A DNA stretch of 63,539 nt from Lachnospiraceae bacterium (GCA_009774625.1 VSOB01000007.1:1-63539), one strand, 5' to 3'. Shown: positions 42,566 through 51,996, numbered from the stretch's first letter. The notes: generated by a model not told the origin, from the letters alone. Numbers and translations: made by a program.

Positions 42566-44311
42566 ATGACAGAAGAAATGATGCGTGCCGTAAGCGGTGA
42601 AGTGTTTGGCGTCTGGTTCCTGATCGGGGCGGCGCTGGTATTTTGGATGCAGGCAGGGTTTGCCATGGTGGAAGCAGGTTTTACAAGAGCCAAAAACACA
42701 GGCAATATTCTGATGAAAAATCTGATGGATTTCTGCATCGGAACGGTGGTTTTTATTTTGATCGGATTTGGTCTGCTGTTGGGGGAGGACTGGATGGGAC
42801 TGATCGGCAGACCCGGTTTTGATATTTTTACAGGCTATGCCGGATTTGACTGGTCAGGCTTTGTATTCAATCTGGTATTCTGTGCCACGACGGCCACCAT
42901 CGTATCGGGAGCCATGGCGGAGCGGACAAAGTTTTTGTCTTATTGTATGTATTCGGCTGTGATCTCGGCGGTGATCTATCCGATTGAGGCACATTGGATC
43001 TGGGGCGGCGGCTGGCTGTCGCAGATGGGCTTTCATGACTTTGCTGGTTCCTGCGCCATACATATGGTAGGCGGTGTTTCCGCACTGATCGGAGCGGCGA
43101 TCCTGGGACCCCGGATCGGAAAATTCGGAAAGGACAAAACCGGAAAGATTACGAAAGTAAATGCCTTTCCGGGACATAATCTTCCGCTGGGCTGTCTGGG
43201 TGTTTTTATCTTATGGCTGGGCTGGTATGGATTCAATGGCGCGGCGGCCGCCAGTGTGGCGCAGCTTGCATCTATTACGCTGACTACAACGGTGGCGCCT
43301 GCCATTGCCACGGTAGTCTGTATGATATTTACCTGGGTTAAATATGGGAAACCGGATGTTTCCATGTGCCTGAATGCATCACTGGCAGGACTGGTGGCAA
43401 TCACAGCGCCGTGTGATGTAACGGATTGCCTGGGCGCGGTGGTAATCGGTGCGGTGGCAGGACTGCTGGTGGTATTCGGCGTGTGGTGTCTGGATCATAA
43501 ACTGCGTGTGGATGATCCGGTAGGCGCGGTGGCAGTACACTGCCTGAACGGTATCTGGGGCACTCTGGCAGTGGGATTGTTCGCCACCACCAGTGCACCG
43601 GGAAATGACAGCGTCACCGGCCTGTTTTATGGAGGCGGCTTTGGTCAGTTGGGTATCCAGTTGTTTGGAATTGCCGCAGTAACCGCCTGGACGGCAGTTA
43701 CCATCACCATTACCTTCCTGTTGATCAAAGCGGCGGTGGGACTGCGCGTGAGTGAAGAAGAGGAAATCGTGGGACTGGATATTAAGGAACATGGGCTGGT
43801 ATCCGCCTATTCCGGTTTCGGAATTATGGACATTTCCAATACAATGACTATGGAAGTCAATGAAAATACCGATCTGGGTACGGAAGTCTATGACAACGCT
43901 TCGAAGATACAGAAGGAAGCATCTGTGCCGGTGATAAATATGACGGAGCGGATGACCGGAATCTGCAAGGTAGTGGTGATCGCCAGACTGCAGCGGTATG
44001 AACATCTGAAGAAAGCAATGAATGAGCTGGGCGTGACCGGTATGACCGTGACTCAGGTAATGGGCTGCGGTATCCAGAAAGGCGCCGGAGAGATGTACAG
44101 AGGGGTTGAAATGGACGCTACCCTTCTGCCCAAAGTAAAGATCGAGGTGGTGGTAAGTAAGATTCCGGTGGAAGATGTCATAGAGGCTGCAAAAAAGGCG
44201 TTGTATACAGGCCATATCGGTGACGGAAAGATTTTTGTGTACAATGTGGCAAAGGTTGTGAAAATCCGGACCGGTGAGGAGGACTATGCTGCGCTGCAGG
44301 ATGTGGAGTAA
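42566..44311 (+). CDS. amt: Ammonium channel Amt fused to a PII (GlnK/GlnB) domain
   Basis: 581 residues. Residues 1 to about 400 form an Amt channel with eleven helices: AGFAMVEAGFTRAKN, the pore histidines H166 (CAIHMVGG) and H325 (AVHCLNGIWG), and FGVWFLIGAALVFW at the start. After a linker of about 60 residues, residues 463-581 are a complete PII protein: KVVVIARLQRYEHLKKAM, the T-loop with the uridylylation-type Tyr511 (EMYRGVEMD), and the B/C loop TGHIGDGKIFVYNV. Free GlnK normally plugs Amt when nitrogen is abundant; here the plug is covalently attached. ATG 42566 follows GAGGAGG. Confidence 0.95.
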   Translation: MTEEMMRAVSGEVFGVWFLIGAALVFWMQAGFAMVEAGFTRAKNTGNILMKNLMDFCIGTVVFILIGFGLLLGEDWMGLIGRPGFDIFTGYAGFDWSGFVFNLVFCATTATIVSGAMAERTKFLSYCMYSAVISAVIYPIEAHWIWGGGWLSQMGFHDFAGSCAIHMVGGVSALIGAAILGPRIGKFGKDKTGKITKVNAFPGHNLPLGCLGVFILWLGWYGFNGAAAASVAQLASITLTTTVAPAIATVVCMIFTWVKYGKPDVSMCLNASLAGLVAITAPCDVTDCLGAVVIGAVAGLLVVFGVWCLDHKLRVDDPVGAVAVHCLNGIWGTLAVGLFATTSAPGNDSVTGLFYGGGFGQLGIQLFGIAAVTAWTAVTITITFLLIKAAVGLRVSEEEEIVGLDIKEHGLVSAYSGFGIMDISNTMTMEVNENTDLGTEVYDNASKIQKEASVPVINMTERMTGICKVVVIARLQRYEHLKKAMNELGVTGMTVTQVMGCGIQKGAGEMYRGVEMDATLLPKVKIEVVVSKIPVEDVIEAAKKALYTGHIGDGKIFVYNVAKVVKIRTGEEDYAALQDVE

Positions 44312-44380
44312 ATGAGGAACGCAAGAAACCCGATGACAGGATGAAGATAGGGAGGTATAATAAAAGTCGGAGGGAGCGAT

Positions 44381-47300
44381 ATGATGGAGACATGGTTAAG
44401 CTGGGTATATCGTTTGCATGGGCAGGGAAAGGAACCTCTGGCGGGAAGGCTGGAGGCGGAAGGGGTGCGGATGCGGATACCGCCGCTGGAACAGGCGGGG
44501 ATAGAAGAGGGGATCTGTCTTATTTCTGAGGGAGCAGAGGGAAAAGAGGCCAGATGGCTACAGGTCAGTCTGCCACATACAGAGAAAAAAGGATTTCTGC
44601 AGTGGGCAATGCGGGTATTGCTTGGCAGGGCATTTACAGGAAAGAAAGAGAAGGAGCGGTTTTGGTCTGCTGCGGGTTCGGCTGTTTTGGGCGCATTGCC
44701 CCTGAATCAGAACGGTGTTTTGTGCAGGGATGGCCTGATCGGGCAGGCGATGCCGCTCTCTGCCGGGGAGCAGAGGGTTTTGTCTGATCTGCAATTGACA
44801 GAGGAGCTGCGTCCCGCGGGGAATTGCAGAGGAGAAAACAGGCCCGGCGTGATGGGAAAGGAAGCGGTAGATATTGCCTACAGGCCTGTTTTGCTCCCGC
44901 AGGAGGCTGTATGGACACAGGAATCAGCAGAGCAGGGAGAAACAATAATACAGACAAGAGTAGCATATGATAGAAAGCCGGATGTATCTTCTCCGGCTTT
45001 GTTGAGATTCCGGGCGATTTATATGGATGCAAAAGCCAGAAAACAGAAGAAACTGTGGATGGAATATTTTATGTCCGAAGAATTTCTGGCAGTGTGGCGT
45101 CAGCCTTCTTTTACTGCCGGCCTGCTTTCTGTGGTCCGGTCTGTGGAGGAGCCGCCGCCGGTCCCCTTTCTGCGTCAGTTGTGTATCTCTTATGGCATCC
45201 TTTATCGGCGGCTGGACTGTCTGCAGCCGGATGGCTCCATGCGCTATCAGTATCAGCCATGTCTGTTTCAGGGAGCAGAATTTCCCGGTGTGGATGCGGT
45301 GGTAGAGATCAGCGGGATGGGAGAGCCGATTGTGCATCTGAGCCATTTGGATGAACGTGTGCGTGCAGCCGGGTTTGTTGATTTCTGGACGCTGCTTGCT
45401 TTAGGGACAAAAGCCAGGGAGGCGCGTTTTGCGCTGCTGGCCGTGGATTTTGAAAAGATATTTGCCTGCTATCGGCCGGAATGTCTGGAAAAGCCCAGAG
45501 CGGGAGAGCGGGGAGACGGAGTATCCCGGCGCGACATGTGCGGACTTTCGTTATTGGCACAGTATCTGGGCCGAAGTGATACGCAGGAAGAGGTGCTGCG
45601 GCTGGCAGTCCGGATATTGGATCTGTCATATGACAGCAGTATGACGGGAAAGCATTTATACGAACCGCTGCGGCAGGCGGTAGAGAAACGGATGCCGGAG
45701 CTTTTGCAGGAAAAACGGAATCATTTTCTGGTGGCCCTGAAGGCTTACAGCAGCTATCGGACCTGGAGCTTTGATCGGCAGTGCAGGGAAGATACAGAGG
45801 ACGAGGCACGTGTGCGCAGGCTGTTTTCCTATGAGAATATGAAGCTGGCGCTGCAGGATGAAACGTTTGCAAAGGAGCAGGTACTACCCTATTGGCTGAA
45901 TCTGCACAGGACGGATGCATTTCTGCGTTCTCTGCAGGAGTTTTGCCGGGCGCATGAGGAAAGCGGGTGCTGTCATCTTACAGAAGTCTTGTGCGGGGAA
46001 TTGCTGCGGGCCAAAAAGCTGGCGGCAGACGGTATGGCGGCCGAGATGCGTCCGGACCCTTTGCTGTACCGACAGGAGAACGGGCCGTTTTGGTGGTATT
46101 TTCTGAGAGTGGCATTTCTCAGAGACATGGATGAGGGGGATACGGCGGGCGCCATGCTGTCGGAGCTGATGCAGAAGGAAGTGCCGGATATCAGGTGGGA
46201 ACGTGCCATACTGGATTTTTCGGAGGAAAGAGACGGGCCTGCCCTGGGCCGTATGATATCTGTTCCCATAGGCAGCAGATTTCTCCATCTCCAGTTACAT
46301 ACCAGCTATCTGCAATATTACTTGGACGATCAGCCGATCTGGCGTCCCTTGTTTCGCTGGGAATGGGTGAGAGCGCTTCCGGACGGACCGCTGTTCTGGT
46401 TTCTGCTGCCGCTGACAGGGGCGGACAGGGCGCAGCGCAGGGAAATAGAGCCGGAGCTTCGCCGCAGACTGTATATGTTACCTTTGCCGGGCTGTCGGCA
46501 TGAACGGGCGGCGGCGCTGCTGACGGATTATCTGCTGCACCCGACACAGGCAGCCCGGACGGTGCAGATGGTCCGGCGGGAAATCAAAGGGATACTGTAC
46601 CGGTTTCTGGCTTATGAGGACGGAACACTCCGGTGTTTTTGTCAGCAGAAAGAAAATCAGTATGGAAGAGGTAACTATGGAGATGTGCAGGAGGCAGTGA
46701 CACAGGGGCTGGAATGGCTGGCGGCAATGGAAGCGCTGCACGAGGAAACGCCATGTCTGCCCTGGGAGCGTCTGCCGGATACGGTACATATCCGGCGCTA
46801 CTGTCAGCCGGCTGTCATATTGAATGGGGCAGAGGAGATAACGCCGGAAGAGGTTTCTTATTGGGTGGATGTCTTTTTATCGGACCGGCCGGGAGAAGTG
46901 GGACATGTGAAACGGCTGGAACTGAGTTGGGGAGACCGTATGGCCGGGCCGGAGTCCGGAAAAGCGGCGGACTCTTTGGTGCTGCGGGAAGAAAACGGCA
47001 GATATATGGCGATTTATTTCCGGGGCCGTGGATTTGTATCCGTATACGGGGCCATAGGCAGGCGTGAACTGTATCTGGCCAGCGGCAATCATGAGATGGA
47101 GGTATTTGGAGAACTGTCAGTGCCCGGTTATTTTATCCATCCAAGCCGTGAGCGTCTGGCGGGACAGATCCATGAATTGCTGCGTCAGATCGGCGCTGTG
47201 GGCCAGCCTTCCCTGGATTTTCCGAAGTGGAGCTTTTTTCCGGTGCGGACGGGGAATGGGCAGGCTTTTAAACGGGCCAAACGGGAACTGGGCGGCTTCG

Positions 47301-47848
47301 AGGAAGAAGCAGCCCGGAACAGACTGCATGATAAACTGGAGCCGTCGCCTTCTCCGGACTGGATCGTTTTGATGGATGCAGAAGGCCGGGTGAGCCAGCA
47401 GAAAGGGTCAGTGAGATTTGGCGGGAGTCTGCAGATGTTGGTGCAGGACTTTTTTGAGGGACGCATCACTATGCTGCAGGCAGGCTGGAGCAGCAAAGGA
47501 GAACCGGTCAGCTCTCTGCTTCTGTTGCGGGATGGGGAAAGATACCTGATGCTTCACCGGAATGACAAAAGAAAGAGCGGAAATTACTGGGTGGGAGACC
47601 GGCAGGGCTATCTGAATGCGGAAGGCAAAGTGCGGAAAATTGATTTTTGCGGGAAAAAGGTGGAATTTTATCTGCTGCACGATACACCGCAGACCATTCG
47701 GGACGGATTGGATCTTTTGCTGCCCAATATTTTGCAGGCGGAAAGGATCACCCAGACGTTTTTGTCGTGGAGTTATACCGGTGCGAAAGAATTGGCATCG
47801 TTGCCCGCCCTGTGGCAGCCGCCGGAGGAAGCAGGCAAAAGTGTCTGA
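44381..47848 (+). CDS. Very large uncharacterised protein (tentatively DUF5717 family)
   Basis: 1155 residues; ATG 44381 follows GGAGGG. No signal peptide and no membrane helices. The sequence is rich in Arg, Glu, Leu and Trp, and the middle (about 430-800) looks like helical repeat structure with many LxxLL and aromatic residues. I recognise no catalytic motif. The last 250 residues are more beta-rich (SPDWIVLMDAEGRVSQQKGS, RYLMLHRNDKRKSGNYW). From memory it resembles the DUF5717 group found in Lachnospiraceae, but that cannot be checked here. It stands alone 70 bases after amt, in the same direction. Confidence 0.6.
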   Translation: MMETWLSWVYRLHGQGKEPLAGRLEAEGVRMRIPPLEQAGIEEGICLISEGAEGKEARWLQVSLPHTEKKGFLQWAMRVLLGRAFTGKKEKERFWSAAGSAVLGALPLNQNGVLCRDGLIGQAMPLSAGEQRVLSDLQLTEELRPAGNCRGENRPGVMGKEAVDIAYRPVLLPQEAVWTQESAEQGETIIQTRVAYDRKPDVSSPALLRFRAIYMDAKARKQKKLWMEYFMSEEFLAVWRQPSFTAGLLSVVRSVEEPPPVPFLRQLCISYGILYRRLDCLQPDGSMRYQYQPCLFQGAEFPGVDAVVEISGMGEPIVHLSHLDERVRAAGFVDFWTLLALGTKAREARFALLAVDFEKIFACYRPECLEKPRAGERGDGVSRRDMCGLSLLAQYLGRSDTQEEVLRLAVRILDLSYDSSMTGKHLYEPLRQAVEKRMPELLQEKRNHFLVALKAYSSYRTWSFDRQCREDTEDEARVRRLFSYENMKLALQDETFAKEQVLPYWLNLHRTDAFLRSLQEFCRAHEESGCCHLTEVLCGELLRAKKLAADGMAAEMRPDPLLYRQENGPFWWYFLRVAFLRDMDEGDTAGAMLSELMQKEVPDIRWERAILDFSEERDGPALGRMISVPIGSRFLHLQLHTSYLQYYLDDQPIWRPLFRWEWVRALPDGPLFWFLLPLTGADRAQRREIEPELRRRLYMLPLPGCRHERAAALLTDYLLHPTQAARTVQMVRREIKGILYRFLAYEDGTLRCFCQQKENQYGRGNYGDVQEAVTQGLEWLAAMEALHEETPCLPWERLPDTVHIRRYCQPAVILNGAEEITPEEVSYWVDVFLSDRPGEVGHVKRLELSWGDRMAGPESGKAADSLVLREENGRYMAIYFRGRGFVSVYGAIGRRELYLASGNHEMEVFGELSVPGYFIHPSRERLAGQIHELLRQIGAVGQPSLDFPKWSFFPVRTGNGQAFKRAKRELGGFEEEAARNRLHDKLEPSPSPDWIVLMDAEGRVSQQKGSVRFGGSLQMLVQDFFEGRITMLQAGWSSKGEPVSSLLLLRDGERYLMLHRNDKRKSGNYWVGDRQGYLNAEGKVRKIDFCGKKVEFYLLHDTPQTIRDGLDLLLPNILQAERITQTFLSWSYTGAKELASLPALWQPPEEAGKSV

Positions 47849-47961
47849 AGAATCAACAAAAAATCACAAATGAGCGGCTTTGCGAGCCTGTATGTTCGGT
47901 GAATGATGGTTGATAAATAGTGAATAGCGGGAACAGTAGTGTATCATATGGAGGAAAAGAT

Positions 47962-48579
47962 ATGAAAGTATTGTTGATCAATGGAAGTCCCCATGCGAAG
48001 GGATGCACCTATACGGCATTGCATGAGATGGAACAGGTCTTTGGGAAAAGAGGGGTGGAAACAGAGCTGATACATGTGGGCAATCAGGCTGTCAGAGGCT
48101 GTATCGCCTGTATGTACTGTGCAGAGCATGGCAGATGTGTGTTTGATGATGCGGTCAATCAGGCGGCGGAAAAATTTGAAGCCTGTGACGGACTGGTGGT
48201 AGGCAGCCCGGTTTACTATGCCTCTGCCAATGCGACACTGATTGGCTTTCTGGACAGGTTGTTTTACAGTACCGGTTTTGACAAAACCATGAAAGTAGGC
48301 GCAAGCGTGGTTTCGGCAAGAAGAGGCGGATTGTCTGCCACCTTTGATGAACTGAACAAATATTTTACCATCTGTGGCATGCCGGTGGCATCGGGACAGT
48401 ACTGGAACAGCATACACGGCAACCGTGCGGAAGAAGCCGTACAGGATCTGGAAGGACTGCAGAGTATGCGGACACTGGCGGAAAATATGACATTTTTGAT
48501 GAAAAGCATAGAGCTGGGAAAGGAAACGTACGGCCTGCCGCAGCGGGAGCCGGTTCAGCGTACGAATTTTATCCGATAA
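47962..48579 (+). CDS. NADPH-dependent FMN reductase/flavodoxin family protein
   Basis: Predicted cytoplasmic flavoprotein of 205 residues: the phosphate loop LLINGSPHAKGCTYTAL, then GCIACMYCAEHGRCVFDD with four closely spaced cysteines, as in the iron-sulfur flavoprotein branch (here CxxCxxC then C). GSPVYYASANATLIGFLDR binds the flavin ring. ATG 47962 is chosen for its GGAGG site 7 bases upstream. Substrate unknown. Confidence 0.88.
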   Translation: MKVLLINGSPHAKGCTYTALHEMEQVFGKRGVETELIHVGNQAVRGCIACMYCAEHGRCVFDDAVNQAAEKFEACDGLVVGSPVYYASANATLIGFLDRLFYSTGFDKTMKVGASVVSARRGGLSATFDELNKYFTICGMPVASGQYWNSIHGNRAEEAVQDLEGLQSMRTLAENMTFLMKSIELGKETYGLPQREPVQRTNFIR

Positions 48580-48684
48580 AGTGGCTGTACTGGATAAAAA
48601 GGGTAATTTTCAGGAGGAAAAAGCCGATATATACTATAGGATTCAGGCGGTAAGAGCCTTTTGCCGTCCGAGATTACATGCGCG

Positions 48685-48727
48685 GGTCTATGCAGAGGAA
48701 ATCTACCACTGAAATGGTGCATAGACC
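48685..48727. repeat. Hairpin upstream of the coiled-coil gene
   Basis: A perfect 10-bp inverted repeat GGTCTATGCA (48685-48694) / TGCATAGACC (48718-48727) with a 23-base loop, 50 bases before the start codon and with no T-run. Extra GC pairs extend the stem with a bulge. Possible regulatory RNA structure or operator. Confidence 0.4.
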
Positions 48728-48776
48728 GCGGACGGGTATCAGGGAAGAGAACCGGCAGTATGGAAAGGAGAATGAC

Positions 48777-49625
48777 ATGAAAATAGCAGATCGAAACGGA
48801 GTTTTGACGGTTTCATTTGGCGCCGCAGACAGCATGGAAAAACAGAATAAGGGGAACAAACGAGCGCTTTCCATCTTTGCGGGGGATCTGAAGCAGGACA
48901 ATCAGGAAACTGCTGTGGAGAAAAAGAGAAAAGAAGTCAGGGAACGGGCCGCTAAGGTTCTGTTGGATAAATTTGAAAGCGATCAGGAGTATGAGCAGGG
49001 GCTGGATGAGAGCCGGGCGAAGATTCAGGAGTCTCAGGCCGTGATGAAAGAGGCAAGAGACAATGCCGAGAAGGCCGGTGAGAGGCTGAAGGGGCTTTCC
49101 AAAGAGGAAGCACCAAAAGAGTATAAAAACTGTGAGGAATACATCCAGGAGCAGCAGAGGATCATGCAGGAGGCAGAGGGCGAGATCATTGGTGAAAATG
49201 CCAGCATCCGTGGAGCGAAGCAGGCAAAGCTGGGTGAAAGATACCGGATGGTGGACGCGGTAAATCAGGAACAGGAGATTCTGAAGGCCGGTTCCAAAGA
49301 AATCATGGGTGTGGCCATCCAGGAATCCATGAACCATATCGATGAAATGTATCAGGAGAACATCGAAAAAGCCCAGGAGCAGAAGGAGAAAGAGGAAGAA
49401 CAGGAAGAGAAGCTGGAGGACATCAAAGAGAAGAAGGAAGAGATAGAACAGCAGGTTGATGCCGCCAAAGCAGAAGCTGCCAGGGAGCAGACAGAAATGA
49501 CCGAGGAAGTAAATGAAACGGTAACCGGCTCTGCGGATGTGGACAAAGAGCTGCGCAAGCTGCAGAAAGAAGCAGAACTGCTGGATGAAGAGATGAAAGG
49601 ACTGTTGGTGGATTCCAAGGCATAG
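48777..49625 (+). CDS. Coiled-coil protein of unknown function
   Basis: 282 residues. A short N-terminal MKIADRNGVLTVSFGAAD is followed by a basic stretch and then almost continuous charged helix: about residues 45-120 and 175-282 are rich in Glu, Lys and Gln with heptad spacing, including a run of EKEEEQEEKLEDIKEKKEE. No membrane segment or signal. GAAAGGAG precedes ATG 48777 by 6 bases, so the longer frame from 48678 is not used. The family is not recognised; the opening resembles other small Lachnospiraceae proteins of unknown role. Confidence 0.75.
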   Translation: MKIADRNGVLTVSFGAADSMEKQNKGNKRALSIFAGDLKQDNQETAVEKKRKEVRERAAKVLLDKFESDQEYEQGLDESRAKIQESQAVMKEARDNAEKAGERLKGLSKEEAPKEYKNCEEYIQEQQRIMQEAEGEIIGENASIRGAKQAKLGERYRMVDAVNQEQEILKAGSKEIMGVAIQESMNHIDEMYQENIEKAQEQKEKEEEQEEKLEDIKEKKEEIEQQVDAAKAEAAREQTEMTEEVNETVTGSADVDKELRKLQKEAELLDEEMKGLLVDSKA

Positions 49626-49669
49626 TACGGAAGAGATAAAATTTGTCCCGGAAAATTTTTAGCAGCTAC

Positions 49670-49698
49670 TTGACAAAATATGTAAAAGCATATAAAAT
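49670..49698 (+). promoter_or_regulatory. Promoter of tRNA-Arg
   Basis: TTGACA (49670-49675), a 17-base spacer and TAAAAT (49693-49698). A 7-bp hairpin GTTGCCG/CGGCAAC (49705-49727) sits in the short leader before the tRNA. Confidence 0.7.
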
Positions 49699-49732
49699 AT
49701 CACTGTTGCCGATTATATTGCGGCAACGGTAT

Positions 49733-49806
49733 GTGCGCTTAGCTCAGCTGGATAGAGCGTTTGGCTACGGACCAAAAGGTCGGGGGTTCGAATCCTCTAG
49801 CGCACG
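49733..49806 (+). tRNA. tRNA-Arg (ACG)
   Basis: 74 bases; acceptor GTGCGCT/AGCGCAC, anticodon ACG in loop CTACGGA, T arm GGGTTCGAATCC. CCA is not encoded. Confidence 0.96.
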
Positions 49807-49810
49807 TATG

Positions 49811-49846
49811 AAAAAAGAAAGCATAATTCATATGCTTTCTTTTTTG
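49811..49846 (+). terminator. Terminator of tRNA-Arg
   Basis: A 15-bp stem, AAAAAAGAAAGCATA with TATGCTTTCTTTTTT, and a 5-base loop; the right arm provides the T-run. Confidence 0.8.
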
Positions 49847-49873
49847 TTTTATAGAAAACCTGGTTCTATATAG

Positions 49874-49891
49874 CAAAAACCCTAAGAGGGT
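49874..49891 (-). terminator. Probable terminator of the CarD/DUF2142 operon
   Basis: On the minus strand a short ACCCT/AGGGT stem with a 3-base loop is followed by TTTTTG. A larger 9-bp hairpin lies just before it at 49897-49939. Confidence 0.45.
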
Positions 49892-49896
49892 GCGCA

Positions 49897-49939
49897 CTGC
49901 GGCGGTTTGGAAATACGCTGTTGAAGCGATCCGCCGCAG
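49897..49939. repeat. GC-rich inverted repeat in the intergenic region
   Basis: CTGCGGCGG (49897-49905) and CCGCCGCAG (49931-49939) pair perfectly around a 25-base loop in otherwise AT-rich sequence. It may be part of a dispersed repeat element or of the minus-strand terminator. Confidence 0.4.
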
Positions 49940-49998
49940 GCGGAGAATCCTGTGTTTTATTCCTAAATACATACGGATACTGAACTGTTATTCTCTGA

Positions 49999-51444
49999 TC
50001 AGAATGCAATCCATTCCCCATTCCACAGATTTGTACCTGACAGGTAATAAGGGATGACAACACCGGCCAGAGTCAGCACAAGGGCGCCCGTAAGAAACAG
50101 CATCAGGCCGCCGCAGATCAGAGGCCGATACCATTTACACAGTCCGCCCATTGGAAGCCAGCGCTCGGCCAGGGTGATCAGTTTTTGAAATCCCAGGGCG
50201 GTATAGTACATAAAAGGAATCAGCATGGGCATGATATATCGTCCCTGAGGCTGATAATCGCTGGTATAGGAATAATAGATACACAGCCCCATCGGAATCA
50301 GGACGGACAGCAGCATCGGTATATGGAACAGCAATGTGGGTACCTGCCTGCCGCTTTGCGATACGCTCTGTCTGCCGGAACGGGAAGCTGCAGGGCTGTC
50401 CGAGCCGTACAGACGGGCCGGAATCAGACAAAACAGCCAGCCGAAGCCAAAGATACGATAATACCAGATATACAAAAAGGGCAGGGTTGGCAGTGTCATG
50501 GGGCCGAATCTGGCCACAAAGCTGTTCCATAGAAAATAGAAAAAATCCATCTGAAAGAGCATATCCTTGAGAGAAACACCGGAAGCAGCCAGAGTGACTC
50601 TGGTTGCCGGACTGTACTGGGGCAGAGCTGTGCGGAGGGCGTGTGCTTCGCGGGCGGCCAGTCCCAGAAAATCGCCGTCATGGATCCGGTAATTGCGCAG
50701 AAACCACCAGCCGATACCGGCCAGTACTACGGCGGAGATCAGTCCCCCTTTTTGCAGAAGCGGACGCCACTGAAAGCGCAGCTTTTTTTTCCGGTCCCTT
50801 TTCAGATGAGAAAACAAAAACAGCAGTATGGCAGTGACGATCAATCCGTATGCATTATAATAGGAAAGAGCACAGCAGATAATCCCTGCGCACAGAGTGA
50901 TACAGTTGTGCTTTTGCCAGCCGGATTTCCAGCCGGATACACAGGCATATAAAATAACGGCTCCGGATGCGGATGCCATAGAATCAGTATTGACATAGGA
51001 ATGCAGAAACAGATTCTGGGGCAGGAACATGACGAGCAGACAAAACAGCCAACCGTTTAAACTATGGTCAAATAAAAGCACTGCCAGCTTTCTGACATAA
51101 ACAGCCATAATGACACCCAATATGACATTTACCATACGGGCGCAGAGCAGCAGTGCCAGATTGTCTTTGGTAATAAATGATAAGAGCCGCATCAACCAGC
51201 CTTGTATGATATAAGGCAGGATCGGCTGGAATGCATAAGAACCTCCATACCCGCCGATTGCCACTTCAAACTCCTCTCCGGTAGGCAGAGCGCCATGATT
51301 GCAGATAAACTGTGCCACCTTATAGCGGTTTACCTCATCCGGAGGCGCTCCAAAGGGCTGCAGCAGCGCAAACGTAAGAATGGAGAAAAAAACTGCGGCA
51401 TAAAACAATATGGAAAAGTGAAAAGAACGTCCGGACTTTTTCAT
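49999..51444 (-). CDS. DUF2142-like multi-spanning membrane protein
   Basis: 481 residues with about ten hydrophobic segments, in the style of membrane glycosyltransferases that use lipid-linked sugars. The first extracytoplasmic loop PFGAPPDEVNRYKVAQFICNHG is the mark of the DUF2142 group (Pro-Pro-Asp-Glu, likely catalytic acidic residues). Also visible: PQNLFLHSYVNTDSMASASG and YTSDYQPQGRYIMPMLIPF. A short tandem SGRQSVSQSGRQ occurs in a loop near residue 365. It begins 15 bases after the CarD-type gene and is probably co-transcribed with it. Confidence 0.82.
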   Translation of the reverse strand: MKKSGRSFHFSILFYAAVFFSILTFALLQPFGAPPDEVNRYKVAQFICNHGALPTGEEFEVAIGGYGGSYAFQPILPYIIQGWLMRLLSFITKDNLALLLCARMVNVILGVIMAVYVRKLAVLLFDHSLNGWLFCLLVMFLPQNLFLHSYVNTDSMASASGAVILYACVSGWKSGWQKHNCITLCAGIICCALSYYNAYGLIVTAILLFLFSHLKRDRKKKLRFQWRPLLQKGGLISAVVLAGIGWWFLRNYRIHDGDFLGLAAREAHALRTALPQYSPATRVTLAASGVSLKDMLFQMDFFYFLWNSFVARFGPMTLPTLPFLYIWYYRIFGFGWLFCLIPARLYGSDSPAASRSGRQSVSQSGRQVPTLLFHIPMLLSVLIPMGLCIYYSYTSDYQPQGRYIMPMLIPFMYYTALGFQKLITLAERWLPMGGLCKWYRPLICGGLMLFLTGALVLTLAGVVIPYYLSGTNLWNGEWIAF

Positions 51445-51459
51445 ATAAGGCTTCCCTGT

Positions 51460-51996
51460 TTAACGGACGGCAGCGCTGTGGTCCGGCTGTGTATTTTTTA
51501 GCCGGATGGTATCGGCAATCAGTTGACGCATTTCAGCCTTTCCTTTTCCCAGGGCAAATGCCAGTTCGGAATAAAGATTGTCCTCTGCCAGTTTAAAATA
51601 CCGGTCGTCTGTGGCGGTACTTTTCTTGCCCTGTTCTGTCCGCTGCTTTCTGCGCAGATAGAGATTTTTGATGATGCTGATCAGCGCCGTAGGGTTGCAG
51701 CTATGGATGGCTTCCTTATACGCCTGTTCGCGGAGCTTGTCATTGGTAATCCATGCAGCTTCCACTTCCGGAATTTTCCGGATGACTTCCCATGCCTGTT
51801 CCTCGTTCAGCGCTCTTCTGAGCGTATCTTCTCCTGCATCTGTAGGCACATACAGTTTTGCATTTTTGTTTTCAATGGGGATCAGCAGGTAGTACAGTCT
51901 GTCCTTGTCTGCATTGGGAAGATCCAGATGCAGGATATCCTCAATCCGGCAGACCCCATTATTTGCCTTGATTACATAGTCACCGATTTCATACAC
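51460..51996 (-). CDS. CarD-domain transcriptional regulator
   Basis: 178 residues. The N-terminal 65 form a CarD/TRCF RNA-polymerase-interacting domain (YEIGDYVIKANNGVCRIEDILHL, YYLLIPIENKNAKLYVP); the rest is helical. The start is GTG at 51996 because AAGGAGG lies 7 bases upstream; the ATG frame from 52158 includes the promoter. CarD-type proteins bind RNA polymerase beta and stabilise open complexes. Followed by the DUF2142 gene. Confidence 0.9.
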   Translation of the reverse strand: MYEIGDYVIKANNGVCRIEDILHLDLPNADKDRLYYLLIPIENKNAKLYVPTDAGEDTLRRALNEEQAWEVIRKIPEVEAAWITNDKLREQAYKEAIHSCNPTALISIIKNLYLRRKQRTEQGKKSTATDDRYFKLAEDNLYSELAFALGKGKAEMRQLIADTIRLKNTQPDHSAAVR

